From NCBI RefSeq assembly GCF_900106795.1, contig NZ_FNNS01000009.1, positions 1 through 64,000 on the forward strand: a stretch of 64,000 nucleotides of DNA. The letters are read 5' to 3'. The stretch's first letter is position 1. Each line of letters begins with the position of its first letter. Of this stretch, positions 1 to 9,640 are shown piece after piece. The notes under the pieces are model-generated. The model made no database searches, was not told the origin of the DNA, and saw only the letters and a list, made by a program, of their open reading frames with translations. Source of the DNA: Aequorivita viscosa. Lineage in GTDB: Bacteria > Bacteroidota > Bacteroidia > Flavobacteriales > Flavobacteriaceae. Both the position numbers and the translations under genes were made by a program.

Positions 1-3000
1 CTAACAGATAATTGCTCCCCGTTTAGTTTTGGTGCATTGATGTAGAATGTATCTCCATTCAATGGGTTCGGGAACAATCTGATGCCAACCAATAAACTGT
101 TGTCATCAACTCCTAAACGTTGCGCTGTTCTAATTGAGAAACGGTCGGTTGCAATGCTCAACGCATCGTTAGGGTCAACCCTAAAGCTGTACGAGTTTTC
201 TCCAGCTTCTAACAACATACTTGTACCAGTGAAGTGATCATCTAAGTACAAGAAATTAGCTTCCAAACCTTCAACAATAACCTTCAAAGTGTAATCAGAT
301 TTAGTATAACCTATTGAGTACATTGGGTACACCTCAGCAGCTTGTGGCAACGCCCTTTGCTCGATGCTTAAGTAGGTTCCGTTTAGGTCCCTTCCTAGAT
401 TTTCGTAGAAGTTCATAGGCTTCACTGCATCGGCAGGGGTTAATCCGTTGTCATTTCCTTCAGCAAATATAATTCCGAAGCTATCGTGTACGGGGCCTCC
501 ATTGTTGAAGTTTTCAGTAGTGAATAGCTGAACGGTCAACATATCATTAGCTGACACTGGACGGTTTGTTGGCGTGAAATTGCCCGGTGCCTTGCTAGCC
601 TCATTAAACACAACCGAAGTTGCACCCGCAGCTAAGGCAGCCGCTTGTGCACCCTGACCGGGCTGCAGGAATTGATTTGCGTCTGACCCAGAAGTGTTGG
701 ATCCACCGGGAAGGTTTACGGTAACATAGGCTCCGTGGGCTCCAAGCTCTGAATCATAAACATAATAATATCCAGTATTCAGGTTGGTGGAAGCTGCGAA
801 AACTGCATTAACATCTACCGCACTTTGATAAGGGTTACCGAACATTAAAACATCCCCTGCATTTGAAGTGGCATAGTTTTGAGTTTGAGTTCCTGTAACC
901 AATGAACCAGTAGCACGAAGCACAGTTTCACCAGCGGCAAGGTCGTTGGTTAAATCAACACTTCTATCGCCACGTACAAACAATAAGTACGGTTCACCAG
1001 CAGTCAATGTGTTTACATCGGTATTGGTAACTGCTTCAAACATTTGCGTACCCACATTCACAGTAAACATAGAAGGGTTTCCGGTAATAGTACCATCAAA
1101 ACCATTCATTTGGTCTGTAGTACTTCCTGTAATGTGCGTACCAAAACCTGGATTAGGATTATTGGTATTGCTCGTAGCCCCTTCTTGCCAGTTGTCGTGG
1201 ACAGAAGTTGAAGTAGTAACAGCACTGCTCACCATTCTGTAGGAGCGTTTGTTTTTCATATAGCGTTGAACGGTTGCGTCTCCATAAATAGCACCTGATG
1301 GTCCCATAGATGCCAGTTCTCCGTTTCCAGTTGCGCTACTCTCAAATATTAAATTCCCGTCGATTATGAGATTGTTTTCAGCATTGATGAAAGTTCCGTC
1401 GCTAACAGTTAGTGTTGCTCCTGGTCTTATCAAGATTCCGCAAGCGTTTATGTTTCCATCTGTTGTGTTATAATCATCGATTAAAATAGCTATTTTAGTA
1501 TTATCTGGTAGGCCATTGCTCCAGCTTCCGGTGGTGTATTCCGTAATGTCTGTACATGTGGCGCAGTTTTGTCCTCCATCGGTTATTGACCATCCATAGG
1601 TGTTTATAATATTGTCTCGAGCAGCTTGGCTAGTGCAATATTCAATAGTGCCAGCATTAAAAGTCACTCCATTTTGTAGTGTCTTGGAACTCCATCCTAG
1701 GAGCAGACGATCGTAATTAACGCTTGAAATAGCAGAACCGTCTATCATATTGTCCATGGTCGATACGTTGTATATGTTCCAGTCACCAATGTCTTGGTTA
1801 AAGGAACTTGCATTAAAAAACATATCATTCATATCTATAACACTACTTACATCCCAACTGCCAATATCTTTATTAAATGCAGCTGCATAAGCAAACGTTT
1901 GTGACATTCCTGTTACGTTACTAACATCCCAAGTGCTAATGTCTCCGTTAAATAGCGTTGCATTGTTAAAGAGGTTAGTCATGTTGTCTATATTGGCTAC
2001 ATTCCAAGAGCTTAAGTCGCCATTGAATAAAGTAGCGCCACTGAACATGTTAGTCATATTACTCGCATTTGTAAGGTTTGGAGCATCTGTGGCGTTGTAT
2101 GTTAAATTGGAACAGCCATAAAAAGCATTTTCCATAGATTCCCAAGCATTAGGCCCCCATTTTTCAATAGTCATTATTTTGTCTTTGTCGCCAGAGTTGT
2201 TGAAGTAGATTCGTGGGAAAGTTCCTCGAATTACAACTGTGTGGATACCTGGATTTGCATATGTATGAGTGGCGCTGTTTGTAAAGCCAGTTTCATAGAA
2301 TCCCAATCCTTCCCAATCTACATCATAATTGTATGATGAAATAAATGATATTGGAATGGTGATTGACTCGTTTGGCACAGTAGTTTGCCAAGTTGTAATA
2401 AACTCGTCCGGTATAACGCAGAGTTTACCACCGTCTGAAATTGTCCATCCGTAAGTGTTAATTATATTGTCTCGTGCTGTTTCACTATTGCAATATTGAC
2501 TACTACCAGCATCAAAATTCACGTTATTTTGAAGCGTTAAGTTGCTCCAGGCTGTTAGTAGTGAATCGTAGTAGAAAGTGTGGAGTGTGATGCCTCCAAG
2601 CATATCTGTCATATCTGTCACGTTGCTAACATCCCAAGCGCTTATGTCGGCATCAAACAAAGTGGCTTGGTTAAACATATTCGCCAAACTTGTAACCATG
2701 GAAAGGTTGGGTGTATCGCTAGAGCTGTAAACAAGGTTGGAGCAGCCATAAAATGCATTTTCCATAGATTCCCAGTTAATGCTGCTTCCCCATTGGTTAA
2801 TAGATTTAATTTTGTCTTTATCGCCAGTATTGTTAAAATAGATACGCGGAAAGGTGCCGCGAATAGTAACCATATAAGTACCTGCAGTAGCATAGGTGTG
2901 GGTAGCATCTCCTGTGAAGCCAGTTTCCCAAGTTCCGTCATTTTCCCAATCTACATCGTAGCTGTAAACAGACCCTGCTGCTGTTGGGATGGTAATGCTT

Positions 3001-3554
3001 TCACCTGCTGCTGTGGTTTCCCAAGTTGTTATAAATGTAGATGGGTCGCGAACTGACCATACGTAATTTGTGTTTCCTGTGAGGCAGTTGTCATCTACAT
3101 ATGCCGATGTATCACCGTTTGTATTATACCCTGGTGTTCCTTGATCGAGAAAATAGTCTTCAGCTACTTCATGACAACTTGCAATCCCGTATTTAGTAGC
3201 CCAAGCGGTGTGGGTTATCGTTGCTGGGTCGGTGGTATTCGGGTTTGTAGAGATAACGTAGTCTGTAGCGCTCCCTCCAAAAATAAGTGCCGCAGCTTCA
3301 ATAGCACTGAGTGTTGGTGGGGCGTCATTCCAATTCGGGCCATCATTGGTGTTAAACGAACCAATATATTGTGGCACTATTGCTCTGTGGTGGTTGCGTG
3401 AGCTCTTTCTTTTTTCTTGTGTCGAAGCGGTTTGCGTTTCTGTATGCATGCTCGCGTTTTTTGCCAACTGCGCAGAGGTTATTTGCGCATTTGTAATACT
3501 TGTAAATGCTAAGATTGTACAAATTACACTGAGGAAGCGTGTAAAGTTTTTCAT
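1..3554 (-). CDS. BspA-like surface protein with DUF285 repeats, T9SS-targeted (3' end cut by window)
   Basis: Open frame of about 1184 codons from ATG at 3554 to the left edge. An N-terminal signal peptide (MKNFTRFLSV..., ending near TNAQ) is visible. The protein contains two tandem modules beginning with FITTW at about residues 174 and 385. Each has a PKD/Ig-like stretch (sYxYDVDWE...HTYA.PG), then FPRIYFNNxGDKDKI, BspA-like/DUF285 repeats (MxxMFxxAxxFNxDISxWDVSNVT) and a closing NIINTYGW.I.DGG motif. The second module carries more DUF285 repeats. A long non-repetitive region follows, and the last visible residues (LFPNPLNGDTFYI) are the start of a T9SS type A sorting domain, so only a few dozen residues are missing. 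BspA-like proteins are cell-surface or adhesion proteins; a function here is inference. A -7 element lies 28 bp upstream. Confidence 0.85.
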   Translation of the reverse strand, partial: MKNFTRFLSVICTILAFTSITNAQITSAQLAKNASMHTETQTASTQEKRKSSRNHHRAIVPQYIGSFNTNDGPNWNDAPPTLSAIEAAALIFGGSATDYVISTNPNTTDPATITHTAWATKYGIASCHEVAEDYFLDQGTPGYNTNGDTSAYVDDNCLTGNTNYVWSVRDPSTFITTWETTAAGESITIPTAAGSVYSYDVDWENDGTWETGFTGDATHTYATAGTYMVTIRGTFPRIYFNNTGDKDKIKSINQWGSSINWESMENAFYGCSNLVYSSSDTPNLSMVTSLANMFNQATLFDADISAWDVSNVTDMTDMLGGITLHTFYYDSLLTAWSNLTLQNNVNFDAGSSQYCNSETARDNIINTYGWTISDGGKLCVIPDEFITTWQTTVPNESITIPISFISSYNYDVDWEGLGFYETGFTNSATHTYANPGIHTVVIRGTFPRIYFNNSGDKDKIMTIEKWGPNAWESMENAFYGCSNLTYNATDAPNLTNASNMTNMFSGATLFNGDLSSWNVANIDNMTNLFNNATLFNGDISTWDVSNVTGMSQTFAYAAAFNKDIGSWDVSSVIDMNDMFFNASSFNQDIGDWNIYNVSTMDNMIDGSAISSVNYDRLLLGWSSKTLQNGVTFNAGTIEYCTSQAARDNIINTYGWSITDGGQNCATCTDITEYTTGSWSNGLPDNTKIAILIDDYNTTDGNINACGILIRPGATLTVSDGTFINAENNLIIDGNLIFESSATGNGELASMGPSGAIYGDATVQRYMKNKRSYRMVSSAVTTSTSVHDNWQEGATSNTNNPNPGFGTHITGSTTDQMNGFDGTITGNPSMFTVNVGTQMFEAVTNTDVNTLTAGEPYLLFVRGDRSVDLTNDLAAGETVLRATGSLVTGTQTQNYATSNAGDVLMFGNPYQSAVDVNAVFAASTNLNTGYYYVYDSELGAHGAYVTVNLPGGSNTSGSDANQFLQPGQGAQAAALAAGATSVVFNEASKAPGNFTPTNRPVSANDMLTVQLFTTENFNNGGPVHDSFGIIFAEGNDNGLTPADAVKPMNFYENLGRDLNGTYLSIEQRALPQAAEVYPMYSIGYTKSDYTLKVIVEGLEANFLYLDDHFTGTSMLLEAGENSYSFRVDPNDALSIATDRFSIRTAQRLGVDDNSLLVGIRLFPNPLNGDTFYINAPKLNGEQLSV

Positions 3555-3581
3555 AATTTTTGTGGGTTAAGTTTAATTTGA

Positions 3582-3589
3582 CAAATATA
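3582..3589 (-). promoter_or_regulatory. Bacteroidota -7 element TATATTTG for the BspA-like gene
   Basis: On the minus strand TATATTTG matches the Bacteroidota consensus TAnnTTTG exactly and lies 28 bp upstream of the ATG at 3554. No clear TTG -33 box is visible, so the assignment rests on the -7 match and its position. Confidence 0.45.
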
Positions 3590-4035
3590 TTCCTAAAAAC
3601 TAATAAAACATTAAAATAGCTGAAATAAATTCAATTATTTTAATCAATAAATTGCTTTTGTGTATTTATTAAAGTGTTTATTATTTATTATGTTAAGTAT
3701 AAAACAGCGTTAATCAAATTTCTGTGATTCATTTACTTCTTTATATTTCTTGCGTAAAAGTGAAATAATATCGGGTTTACAACAAAAATAGACCGTTACA
3801 AAAGCGTTACAATTTGTTAGGCCTTGTATTTGTTTAGGTTAACAAGGGTGCGTTGTTAGGATTTAATGTGCTGAGGCACGAAAAAATTAAGTAAAAAACA
3901 CGGTTTTTGGTTAAAAAATCAACTCTTGTAGTTTGGTTTTTATGGTAGATTGGATATATTTTTCTGAGAAATTCACTAGTTTTTGAGTGGGCATATATTC
4001 CTTTCCCAATCTGTTTTTTCTCCAATAAAATGGCT
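3590..4035. other. Intergenic region without a recognisable gene
   Basis: AT-rich spacer between the divergent BspA-like gene and ctlX. The short open frames here have no recognisable product, and I see no tRNA-like, repeat or terminator structure. It should contain the two divergent promoters. Confidence 0.5.
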
Positions 4036-4043
4036 TAAATTTG
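4036..4043 (+). promoter_or_regulatory. Bacteroidota -7 element TAAATTTG for ctlX
   Basis: TAAATTTG matches TAnnTTTG exactly and ends 19 bp before the proposed TTG start codon at 4063, implying a short leader. No convincing -33 TTG is seen. Confidence 0.45.
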
Positions 4044-4062
4044 CAGCCTAAAATTTTTCAAA

Positions 4063-4995
4063 TTGGCAAAACAAATTACAGATACAATCGTAATGATTCG
4101 TCCGGTGGCATTTCGAATGAACGAGCAAACTGCGGTAAACAATTTTTTTCAGGAAGACTTGGATATTAAAAATGCCGAAATCAATAAAAAAGCGCAAGCA
4201 GAGTTTGACACTTTTGTAGATAAACTGCGTGCCGTGGGCGTACATGTTATCGTGGAAAATGATGATATAAAAATGGATACTCCAGATTCTATTTTCCCGA
4301 ATAACTGGATAAGTTTTCATCAAAATGGAGATATAGGGCTGTATCCAATGTTTGCTGAAAATAGAAGAAGAGAACGACGTGAAGAGGTGTTGCTACGCCT
4401 GGAAAGCGAAGGTTTTATTATCAATAATATTTACGATTATACTTCTGCTGAAGATGAAGGGATATTTCTAGAAGGTACTGGAAACCTATTATTGGATCGC
4501 GTAAATAAAAAGGCCTACTGTGCGCTTTCACCTCGCGCTCACGAAGAATTGTTGATTGAGTTTTGCGAAGATTTTGACTATCTACCTGTTATTTTTGTTG
4601 CAAATCAGACTGTAGATGGCAAACGCGTGCCAATTTACCATACAAATGTGATGATGTGCCTTGCGGAAGAATTCTGTGTAATTTGCCTAGATACTATCGA
4701 TGATGCAAAGGAAAAGAAAAATGTACTGCACCATTTAAAGGAAGATGGCAAAAAAGTAATTGCCATTTCTGAAAGTCAAATGCATCAATTTGCAGGAAAC
4801 ATGCTTCAGGTGCAAGGAAAGGATAAAAAATACTTGGTAATGAGTACTGCCGCTCATAAGAGTTTGACCCAAGAACAGATTTCAGAAATTGAAAAGCATT
4901 GCGAAATTCTAAGCAGCGATTTAACAACTATTGAAACCTGTGGTGGTGGAAGTGCCCGTTGTATGATGGCTGAGGTATTTCTTCCGAAGGAGTAG
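4063..4995 (+). CDS. ctlX: Citrulline utilisation hydrolase type, arginine-deiminase superfamily
   Basis: 310 aa. It belongs to the amidinotransferase/arginine deiminase superfamily and most resembles the CtlX proteins of Bacteroidota, which act on guanidino/ureido substrates. Visible active-site landmarks are the FLEGTGN motif (Glu about 137), the YHTNVMM histidine (about 193) and a C-terminal GGGSARC cysteine (about 300), in the order expected for the Glu-His-Cys catalytic set. The start is a TTG: the next in-frame ATG is residue 11, but the segment before it (MAKQITDTIVMIRP) resembles the N-terminus I expect for this family, and a -7 element lies just upstream. The gene ends 2 bp from the convergent SDR gene. 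The exact substrate is not provable here. Confidence 0.85.
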   Translation: MAKQITDTIVMIRPVAFRMNEQTAVNNFFQEDLDIKNAEINKKAQAEFDTFVDKLRAVGVHVIVENDDIKMDTPDSIFPNNWISFHQNGDIGLYPMFAENRRRERREEVLLRLESEGFIINNIYDYTSAEDEGIFLEGTGNLLLDRVNKKAYCALSPRAHEELLIEFCEDFDYLPVIFVANQTVDGKRVPIYHTNVMMCLAEEFCVICLDTIDDAKEKKNVLHHLKEDGKKVIAISESQMHQFAGNMLQVQGKDKKYLVMSTAAHKSLTQEQISEIEKHCEILSSDLTTIETCGGGSARCMMAEVFLPKE

Positions 4996-4997
4996 TT

Positions 4998-6431
4998 TTA
5001 AGAAGTCTCTTTAACCTTACTTATATTCCGAATCATTCCGTTAAAAATGAAGTGATGAAAGGGCAGCATTGCATACCAATACAGTCTGCCCCAAATTCCC
5101 TTGGGTCTAAAAGTTGCTGTTTGAATTAATTCGTTTTTGTCGTTAATACAGAATTCTAACCACGCTTCTCCAGGTAGTTTCATTTCAGCAAATAGCAATA
5201 ATCGTTTATTCTCTCTATCGGCATAAAGCACGCGCCAAAAATCCAAAGCATCGCCCGTGTGAATCTTTTTGGGATCGGTACGACCCCGCCGCAGTCCAAC
5301 CCCGCCAACCATTTTGTCCATAAACCCTCGAATTTGCCACAATCTGTTGCCGTAATACCAGCCGTTTTCACCTCCAATAGACCAAATGTTATCTAGGGCG
5401 GCTTCAGGGTTTTTAACTTCCAGGACTTTTCTATCCTTTAAACAACCAAAAGTGGGAACTTGGATGTATTCTTTCAAATTTGTTATTCTTCCAGCTGCTA
5501 ACGAATCCTTCCAACTGGAAATTACAAGATTTTGTTCAATTTTCACAAACGCCCTTTCAATTGCTTTTTCATAAGTAATAGGTTGAATGTTCAATATTTT
5601 TTGAAGATTATTGTCTGTAGCTACAACTTCCATTTTCATACTGTCCACTAAATTTACAGCTAGTTTGTACGATGTAGACGTTACAAAATACAACCAGTAT
5701 GATGATAACCGTGGCGACATAACAGGAACAGGAATTATCCACAACTTTAAACCCCGTATTTTGGAATACTTTAGAAGCATTTCTTTATATGTTAAAACAT
5801 CGGGCCCACCAATGTCAAAAGATTGGTCAAAACATTTTTCATTGTCTAATACGCCATACAGAAAAGCAATAACATCACGCACGGCAATAGGTTGGGTTTT
5901 AGTTTCCAACCATTTCGGGGCAATCATAATAGGAAGTTTTTCGCAAAGGTCCCGTATTATTTCAAATGAAGAACTTCCGCTTCCAACTACAATTCCGGCG
6001 CGTAACACAGTAAGGTGGTAACTCCCTTGATATAAAATATCTTCTACTTTTTTTCGGGACGACAGGTGTTTGGATAATTCTTGCTCATTTACAATCCCGC
6101 TTAAATAAATAACTTGTTTTACCGAGGTTTTTGCTATGTATTTATTGAAATTTTCGGCAGAACGCGCTTCCATTTCATCAAAATCGGTTGTAGAGCTGCT
6201 CATAGAATGAATGAGGTAATAGGCAGCATCGATATCTTTTGGGAACGAATCGAGATTTACTTCTTCAGCAAAATCAACTTCAATAACCGAAACTCTTTTA
6301 GTGGTTTCTGGGTCTAGTGGTAGTCTGTTTTTATCGCGTACAGCACAAATTACGTGATGCCCATTTTCAAGTAGTTCGGGCAATAATCTCATGCCTATAT
6401 AGCCGTTGGCCCCTGTAAGTAGTATTTTCAA
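4998..6431 (-). CDS. SDR-type NAD(P)-binding oxidoreductase with C-terminal DUF2867
   Basis: 477 aa. The N-terminus has the nucleotide-binding motif TGANGYIG (residues 6-13) of extended/atypical short-chain dehydrogenases (NmrA-like). It is followed by YYLIHSM and a conserved NEQELSKHL stretch that resembles the DUF2867-linked SDR family. The last third (from about residue 330, with GGENGWYYGNRLW, the GRTDP region and FRPKGIWGRLYWYAMLP) matches DUF2867, a START-like fold seen in light/stress-associated proteins. No signal peptide. Reaction and substrate unknown. Convergent with ctlX. Confidence 0.85.
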   Translation of the reverse strand: MKILLTGANGYIGMRLLPELLENGHHVICAVRDKNRLPLDPETTKRVSVIEVDFAEEVNLDSFPKDIDAAYYLIHSMSSSTTDFDEMEARSAENFNKYIAKTSVKQVIYLSGIVNEQELSKHLSSRKKVEDILYQGSYHLTVLRAGIVVGSGSSSFEIIRDLCEKLPIMIAPKWLETKTQPIAVRDVIAFLYGVLDNEKCFDQSFDIGGPDVLTYKEMLLKYSKIRGLKLWIIPVPVMSPRLSSYWLYFVTSTSYKLAVNLVDSMKMEVVATDNNLQKILNIQPITYEKAIERAFVKIEQNLVISSWKDSLAAGRITNLKEYIQVPTFGCLKDRKVLEVKNPEAALDNIWSIGGENGWYYGNRLWQIRGFMDKMVGGVGLRRGRTDPKKIHTGDALDFWRVLYADRENKRLLLFAEMKLPGEAWLEFCINDKNELIQTATFRPKGIWGRLYWYAMLPFHHFIFNGMIRNISKVKETS

Positions 6432-6583
6432 GTAGTAAAATTTGTTTAAAGATAAATCAATAAATTTAAACAGAGGTTAAAAAGCCGTTAAGTTCTAAGC
6501 TTTTTTGATTTCGAATAGGCTATCTTTATATTTTTCCCCTTGGCCAATTAAAGTACGTTTAACACCTTAAATATTTAGCACAG

Positions 6584-6790
6584 ATGAAAGTTTTAAAATT
6601 AGTTCTTATGGTTGCAGGCGTTGTTTTAATCCTCGCAGGTCTATACAAAGCTTTTGTTCCTCAGGCAGTTTTGGATATTGGACCGCTAGAAGTAAACGCG
6701 AAGGAAGGACTTACAAATCAAACATTAGGAATGATAGGAATTGGCGTTTTTGCCTTAATTGCAGGTGTGCTTATCAAGCAAAGAGGTTAG
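6584..6790 (+). CDS. Small two-helix membrane protein
   Basis: 68 aa with ATG start. Two hydrophobic segments are visible (about residues 5-22 and 46-64) separated by a short polar loop (PLEVNAKEGLTNQ), and the protein ends in KQRG, suggesting a cytoplasmic C-terminus. I do not recognise a named family. It stands alone between the divergent SDR gene and the convergent MarC-like gene, whose stop codon is only 3 bp away. It is probably real because of its clean start, its hydrophobic pattern and the lack of any competing frame. Confidence 0.65.
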   Translation: MKVLKLVLMVAGVVLILAGLYKAFVPQAVLDIGPLEVNAKEGLTNQTLGMIGIGVFALIAGVLIKQRG

Positions 6791-6793
6791 TTT

Positions 6794-7426
6794 TTAACCG
6801 TTTATGGTTTTTAGAATTGAAATAACAGCTGTGCTGATATATTCTATTCCTATTGAAATTACAATAAACCCAACGATACGAGAAATTGCGTTAATCCCCG
6901 AATCCCCAAGAATCTTACTGATGTAGTGTGAACTTCGTAAAATGATGAACGTAGCCAATCCAACCGTTATAACGGCCAACATTACCATAATTACTGCGCT
7001 TAGTTTCTGATATTCTTGATTAAAAGTTATTAGAAGCGAAATAGAGCCTGGGCCTGCGAGCATTGGGATGGCCAGGGGTGTAAGCGAAAATTTTTCTCGA
7101 TTGTTTAAGTCCTTTTTAACCCGCTTGTTTTTCATCCCTTTGTGTTTTGAAAAAGTTCCGGTTAAAAGTGCAAATCCCGAGGTTACAATTATCATTCCGC
7201 CAGCAATACGAAGCGAGTCTAAGCTTATCCCGAAAAAAGATAGTAAATAAGTACCTGCAAAAAACGAAATAAGTAAAATTACAATTACATTAATCGTGGT
7301 TAATAGCGAAGTTTTGTTGCGCTCTTCTGGGCTTTCTTCACTTGTTAGACCAACAAATACCGGCACGGTTCCTAAAGGGTTAATCACTGAAAAAAGTGAA
7401 GCAAATACATATAAAAAAATGTCCAT
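6794..7426 (-). CDS. MarC/UPF0056 family integral membrane protein
   Basis: 210 aa, six predicted transmembrane helices, with the family signatures SVINPLGTVPVFVGLT near the N-terminus and PLAIPMLAGPGSISLLI in the middle. The asparagine-proline half-repeat motifs are characteristic of MarC/YhgN proteins of the inner membrane. Despite the historic name (multiple antibiotic resistance locus), the transport role of the family is not settled; some members are annotated as neutral amino acid transporters. Family assignment is firm, function is not. Confidence 0.9.
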   Translation of the reverse strand: MDIFLYVFASLFSVINPLGTVPVFVGLTSEESPEERNKTSLLTTINVIVILLISFFAGTYLLSFFGISLDSLRIAGGMIIVTSGFALLTGTFSKHKGMKNKRVKKDLNNREKFSLTPLAIPMLAGPGSISLLITFNQEYQKLSAVIMVMLAVITVGLATFIILRSSHYISKILGDSGINAISRIVGFIVISIGIEYISTAVISILKTING

Positions 7427-7558
7427 AGTTTTTTTGTAAAGGACGTGCGCTTTTTTGATTTGAATTTTACCGAAATGTTAAGTTTAAATTGAAAAATTAT
7501 ACTTCAATATATCTAACCGAATTGCGTTTTAGTCGGGATTATTTTCTTTATAAACCCG

Positions 7559-7566
7559 TATATTTG
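7559..7566 (+). promoter_or_regulatory. Bacteroidota -7 element TATATTTG for argS
   Basis: TATATTTG is an exact TAnnTTTG match 66 bp upstream of the ATG at 7633. It lies inside the longer open frame that begins at a TTG at 7489, so if the promoter is real the upstream start cannot be used. Confidence 0.45.
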
Positions 7567-7632
7567 TGCCCAAATAATCAGGTTTCTGTCATTTTGGATT
7601 TAAGAAGCATGATTCATAATTTAGAACAAGAA

Positions 7633-9441
7633 ATGACTCTTCAACAAACATTAGAAAACCGAATTAAAGACGCAGTAAAACAAATTTATGGCGCAACTCT
7701 TGAAACCGTAGAACTTCAAGCTACCCGAAAAGATTTTGAAGGTGATATTACGGCTGTTGTTTTTCCGATGCTTCGGGTGATAAAAGGAAATCCAGTTCAG
7801 ATAGGAGAAGCTATCGGAAGCTATTTGGTAGAAAATGTTTCTGAAGTTGAAAAATTCAATGTAGTTCAAGGCTTTTTGAATATTGTGTTGAGCGATTCGT
7901 ATTTTTTAGATTTCTTTAATTCTATAGAAGATTTTTCTTCCTATGGAAAAGTGCCGCAGGGAAAAGAAGCTTTAATGGTTGAATATTCTTCACCTAATAC
8001 TAACAAACCACTTCATTTAGGTCACGTTCGAAATGTTTTGCTTGGCTATTCAGTTTCTGAAATTGAAAAGGCTGCGGGAAAAAATGTGTACAAAACACAA
8101 ATAATCAACGATCGTGGAATTCATATTTGTAAAAGTATGCTTGCCTGGAAAAAGTTTGGAAATGGCGAAACTCCCGAATCCAATCTTCTAAAAGGCGATA
8201 AGCTTGTTGGAAATTATTACGTAAAATTCGATCAAGAATATAAAAAGGAAATAGAATCTTTAAAAGCTGAAGGTAAAACCGAAGAAGAAGCAAAAGCGCA
8301 AGCCCCATTAATACTTGAGGCTCAAGATATGCTTCGTAAATGGGAAGCTGGGGATGAAGAGGTTGTAGCACTTTGGAACAAAATGAATGGTTGGGTTTAT
8401 AAGGGTTTTGAAGAAACATATAAATCCATCGGAGTCGATTTTGATTTCTATTACTACGAAAGCGACACCTATTTATTAGGAAAAGATATTATAGAAGAAG
8501 GTATCAAGAATGATGTTTTCTTTATGAAAGACGATGGTTCCGTTTGGTGCGATTTAACCGAAGATGGCCTTGACGAAAAACTCGTTTTAAGAAGCGATGG
8601 CACCGCCGTTTATATGACACAAGATTTAGGTACTGCTGTACAGCGCGTAAAAGATCATCCCGACGTTGGAGGAATGATTTATACCGTGGGGAACGAACAA
8701 GATTATCATTTTAAAGTCCTGTTTTTGATTCTTAAAAAATTGGGCTATAAATGGGCTGATAACCTATTTCATTTGAGTTACGGAATGGTCGATCTTCCTT
8801 CAGGTAAAATGAAAAGTCGTGAAGGTACCGTTGTCGATGCAGATGATTTAATTGCACAAATGACCGCCACGGCAAAGGCGATTTCTGAAGAACTTGGTAA
8901 AATTGATGCTTTTTCCGAAGATGAAAAAAGCGAACTTTATAAAATGATTGGGTTAGGGGCTTTAAAATATTATATCCTTAAAGTAGATCCTAAAAAACGA
9001 ATTCTTTTTAATCCTGAAGAAAGCGTAGATTTTCAAGGTAATACTGGGCCGTTTATTCAATATACCTATGCACGAATTCAGTCTATATTACGAAAAGCTG
9101 CCTCAACAGCGTCCCTACAGAGGGCAGTCCAAGTATTCGACGACCAAACATTGAGTGTGGCTGAAATAAATATGCACCCAAAGGAAAAGGAGCTAATCAA
9201 GATTATCCAACAATATCCTGAAACCATTCAATTGGCAGCTGAAAATTACAGTCCCGCGTTAATTGCAAATTATACGTATGATTTGGTAAAAGAATTTAAT
9301 AGTTTTTATCAAAATGTGCCTATTCTAGCTACTCAGGATGAAACTGAAAAAATGTTTCGCGTTAAGTTGTCAAATGCTGTAGCGGAAGTTATAAAAAGTG
9401 CTTTCGCGTTATTAGGGATTGAGGTTCCGGAGCGGATGTAG
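7633..9441 (+). CDS. argS: Arginyl-tRNA synthetase
   Basis: 602 aa cytoplasmic class I aminoacyl-tRNA synthetase charging tRNA-Arg. The HIGH motif is HLGH (residues 128-131) in NTNKPLHLGHVRN. The KMSK-loop equivalent is KMKS (about 392-395) in GKMKSREGTVVDADDL. The N-terminal Arg-tRNA-synthetase domain (LENRIKDAVKQIYG) and the C-terminal DALR anticodon-binding domain (from about residue 470) are both present. The frame stays open to a TTG at 7489, adding 48 residues without family resemblance. I chose the ATG at 7633 because it gives the usual N-terminus and length and because a -7 element lies between the two starts. Confidence 0.95.
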   Translation: MTLQQTLENRIKDAVKQIYGATLETVELQATRKDFEGDITAVVFPMLRVIKGNPVQIGEAIGSYLVENVSEVEKFNVVQGFLNIVLSDSYFLDFFNSIEDFSSYGKVPQGKEALMVEYSSPNTNKPLHLGHVRNVLLGYSVSEIEKAAGKNVYKTQIINDRGIHICKSMLAWKKFGNGETPESNLLKGDKLVGNYYVKFDQEYKKEIESLKAEGKTEEEAKAQAPLILEAQDMLRKWEAGDEEVVALWNKMNGWVYKGFEETYKSIGVDFDFYYYESDTYLLGKDIIEEGIKNDVFFMKDDGSVWCDLTEDGLDEKLVLRSDGTAVYMTQDLGTAVQRVKDHPDVGGMIYTVGNEQDYHFKVLFLILKKLGYKWADNLFHLSYGMVDLPSGKMKSREGTVVDADDLIAQMTATAKAISEELGKIDAFSEDEKSELYKMIGLGALKYYILKVDPKKRILFNPEESVDFQGNTGPFIQYTYARIQSILRKAASTASLQRAVQVFDDQTLSVAEINMHPKEKELIKIIQQYPETIQLAAENYSPALIANYTYDLVKEFNSFYQNVPILATQDETEKMFRVKLSNAVAEVIKSAFALLGIEVPERM

Positions 9442-9474
9442 GTGTTCTTTGAAACTTTGCGTGAAGGTTTCTCT

Positions 9475-9622
9475 CGCAAAGGCGCTAAGCCGCAAAGTTT
9501 TTCTAGGTGCACCTGCCCGATAACTTGTTGGATTTCCCGGTTATTAATCTCCTTTTACTCAGTTCAGAATATAAATGCTAGAAAGGAGTGGCTTTTTTTC
9601 TTTGCGTCTCTGAACCTTTGGG
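9475..9622. repeat. Imperfect inverted repeat in the argS/carbonic anhydrase spacer
   Basis: Two 23-bp arms, 9475-9497 (CGCAAAGG...GCCGCAAAG) and 9600-9622 (CTTTGCGTC...CCTTTGGG), match at 17 of 23 positions when one is reverse-complemented, with about 100 bp between them. The CGCAAAG/CTTTGCG words are typical of dispersed intergenic repeats in many bacteria. The open frame that spans the block (9442-9687) is best explained as translated repeat, not a gene. Confidence 0.45.
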
Positions 9623-9640
9623 TGCAAATTTTGATTTGCT

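Noticed and set aside
2580-3056. 158-codon plus-strand frame with many cysteines
   Set aside because: It is antisense to the conserved repeats of the BspA-like gene, whose reading is supported by two matching modules; the Cys richness comes from the reverse strand of those repeats.
7489-7632. 48-residue N-terminal extension of ArgS from a TTG start
   Set aside because: It has no resemblance to ArgS N-termini and contains an exact -7 promoter element; the ATG at 7633 fits the family.
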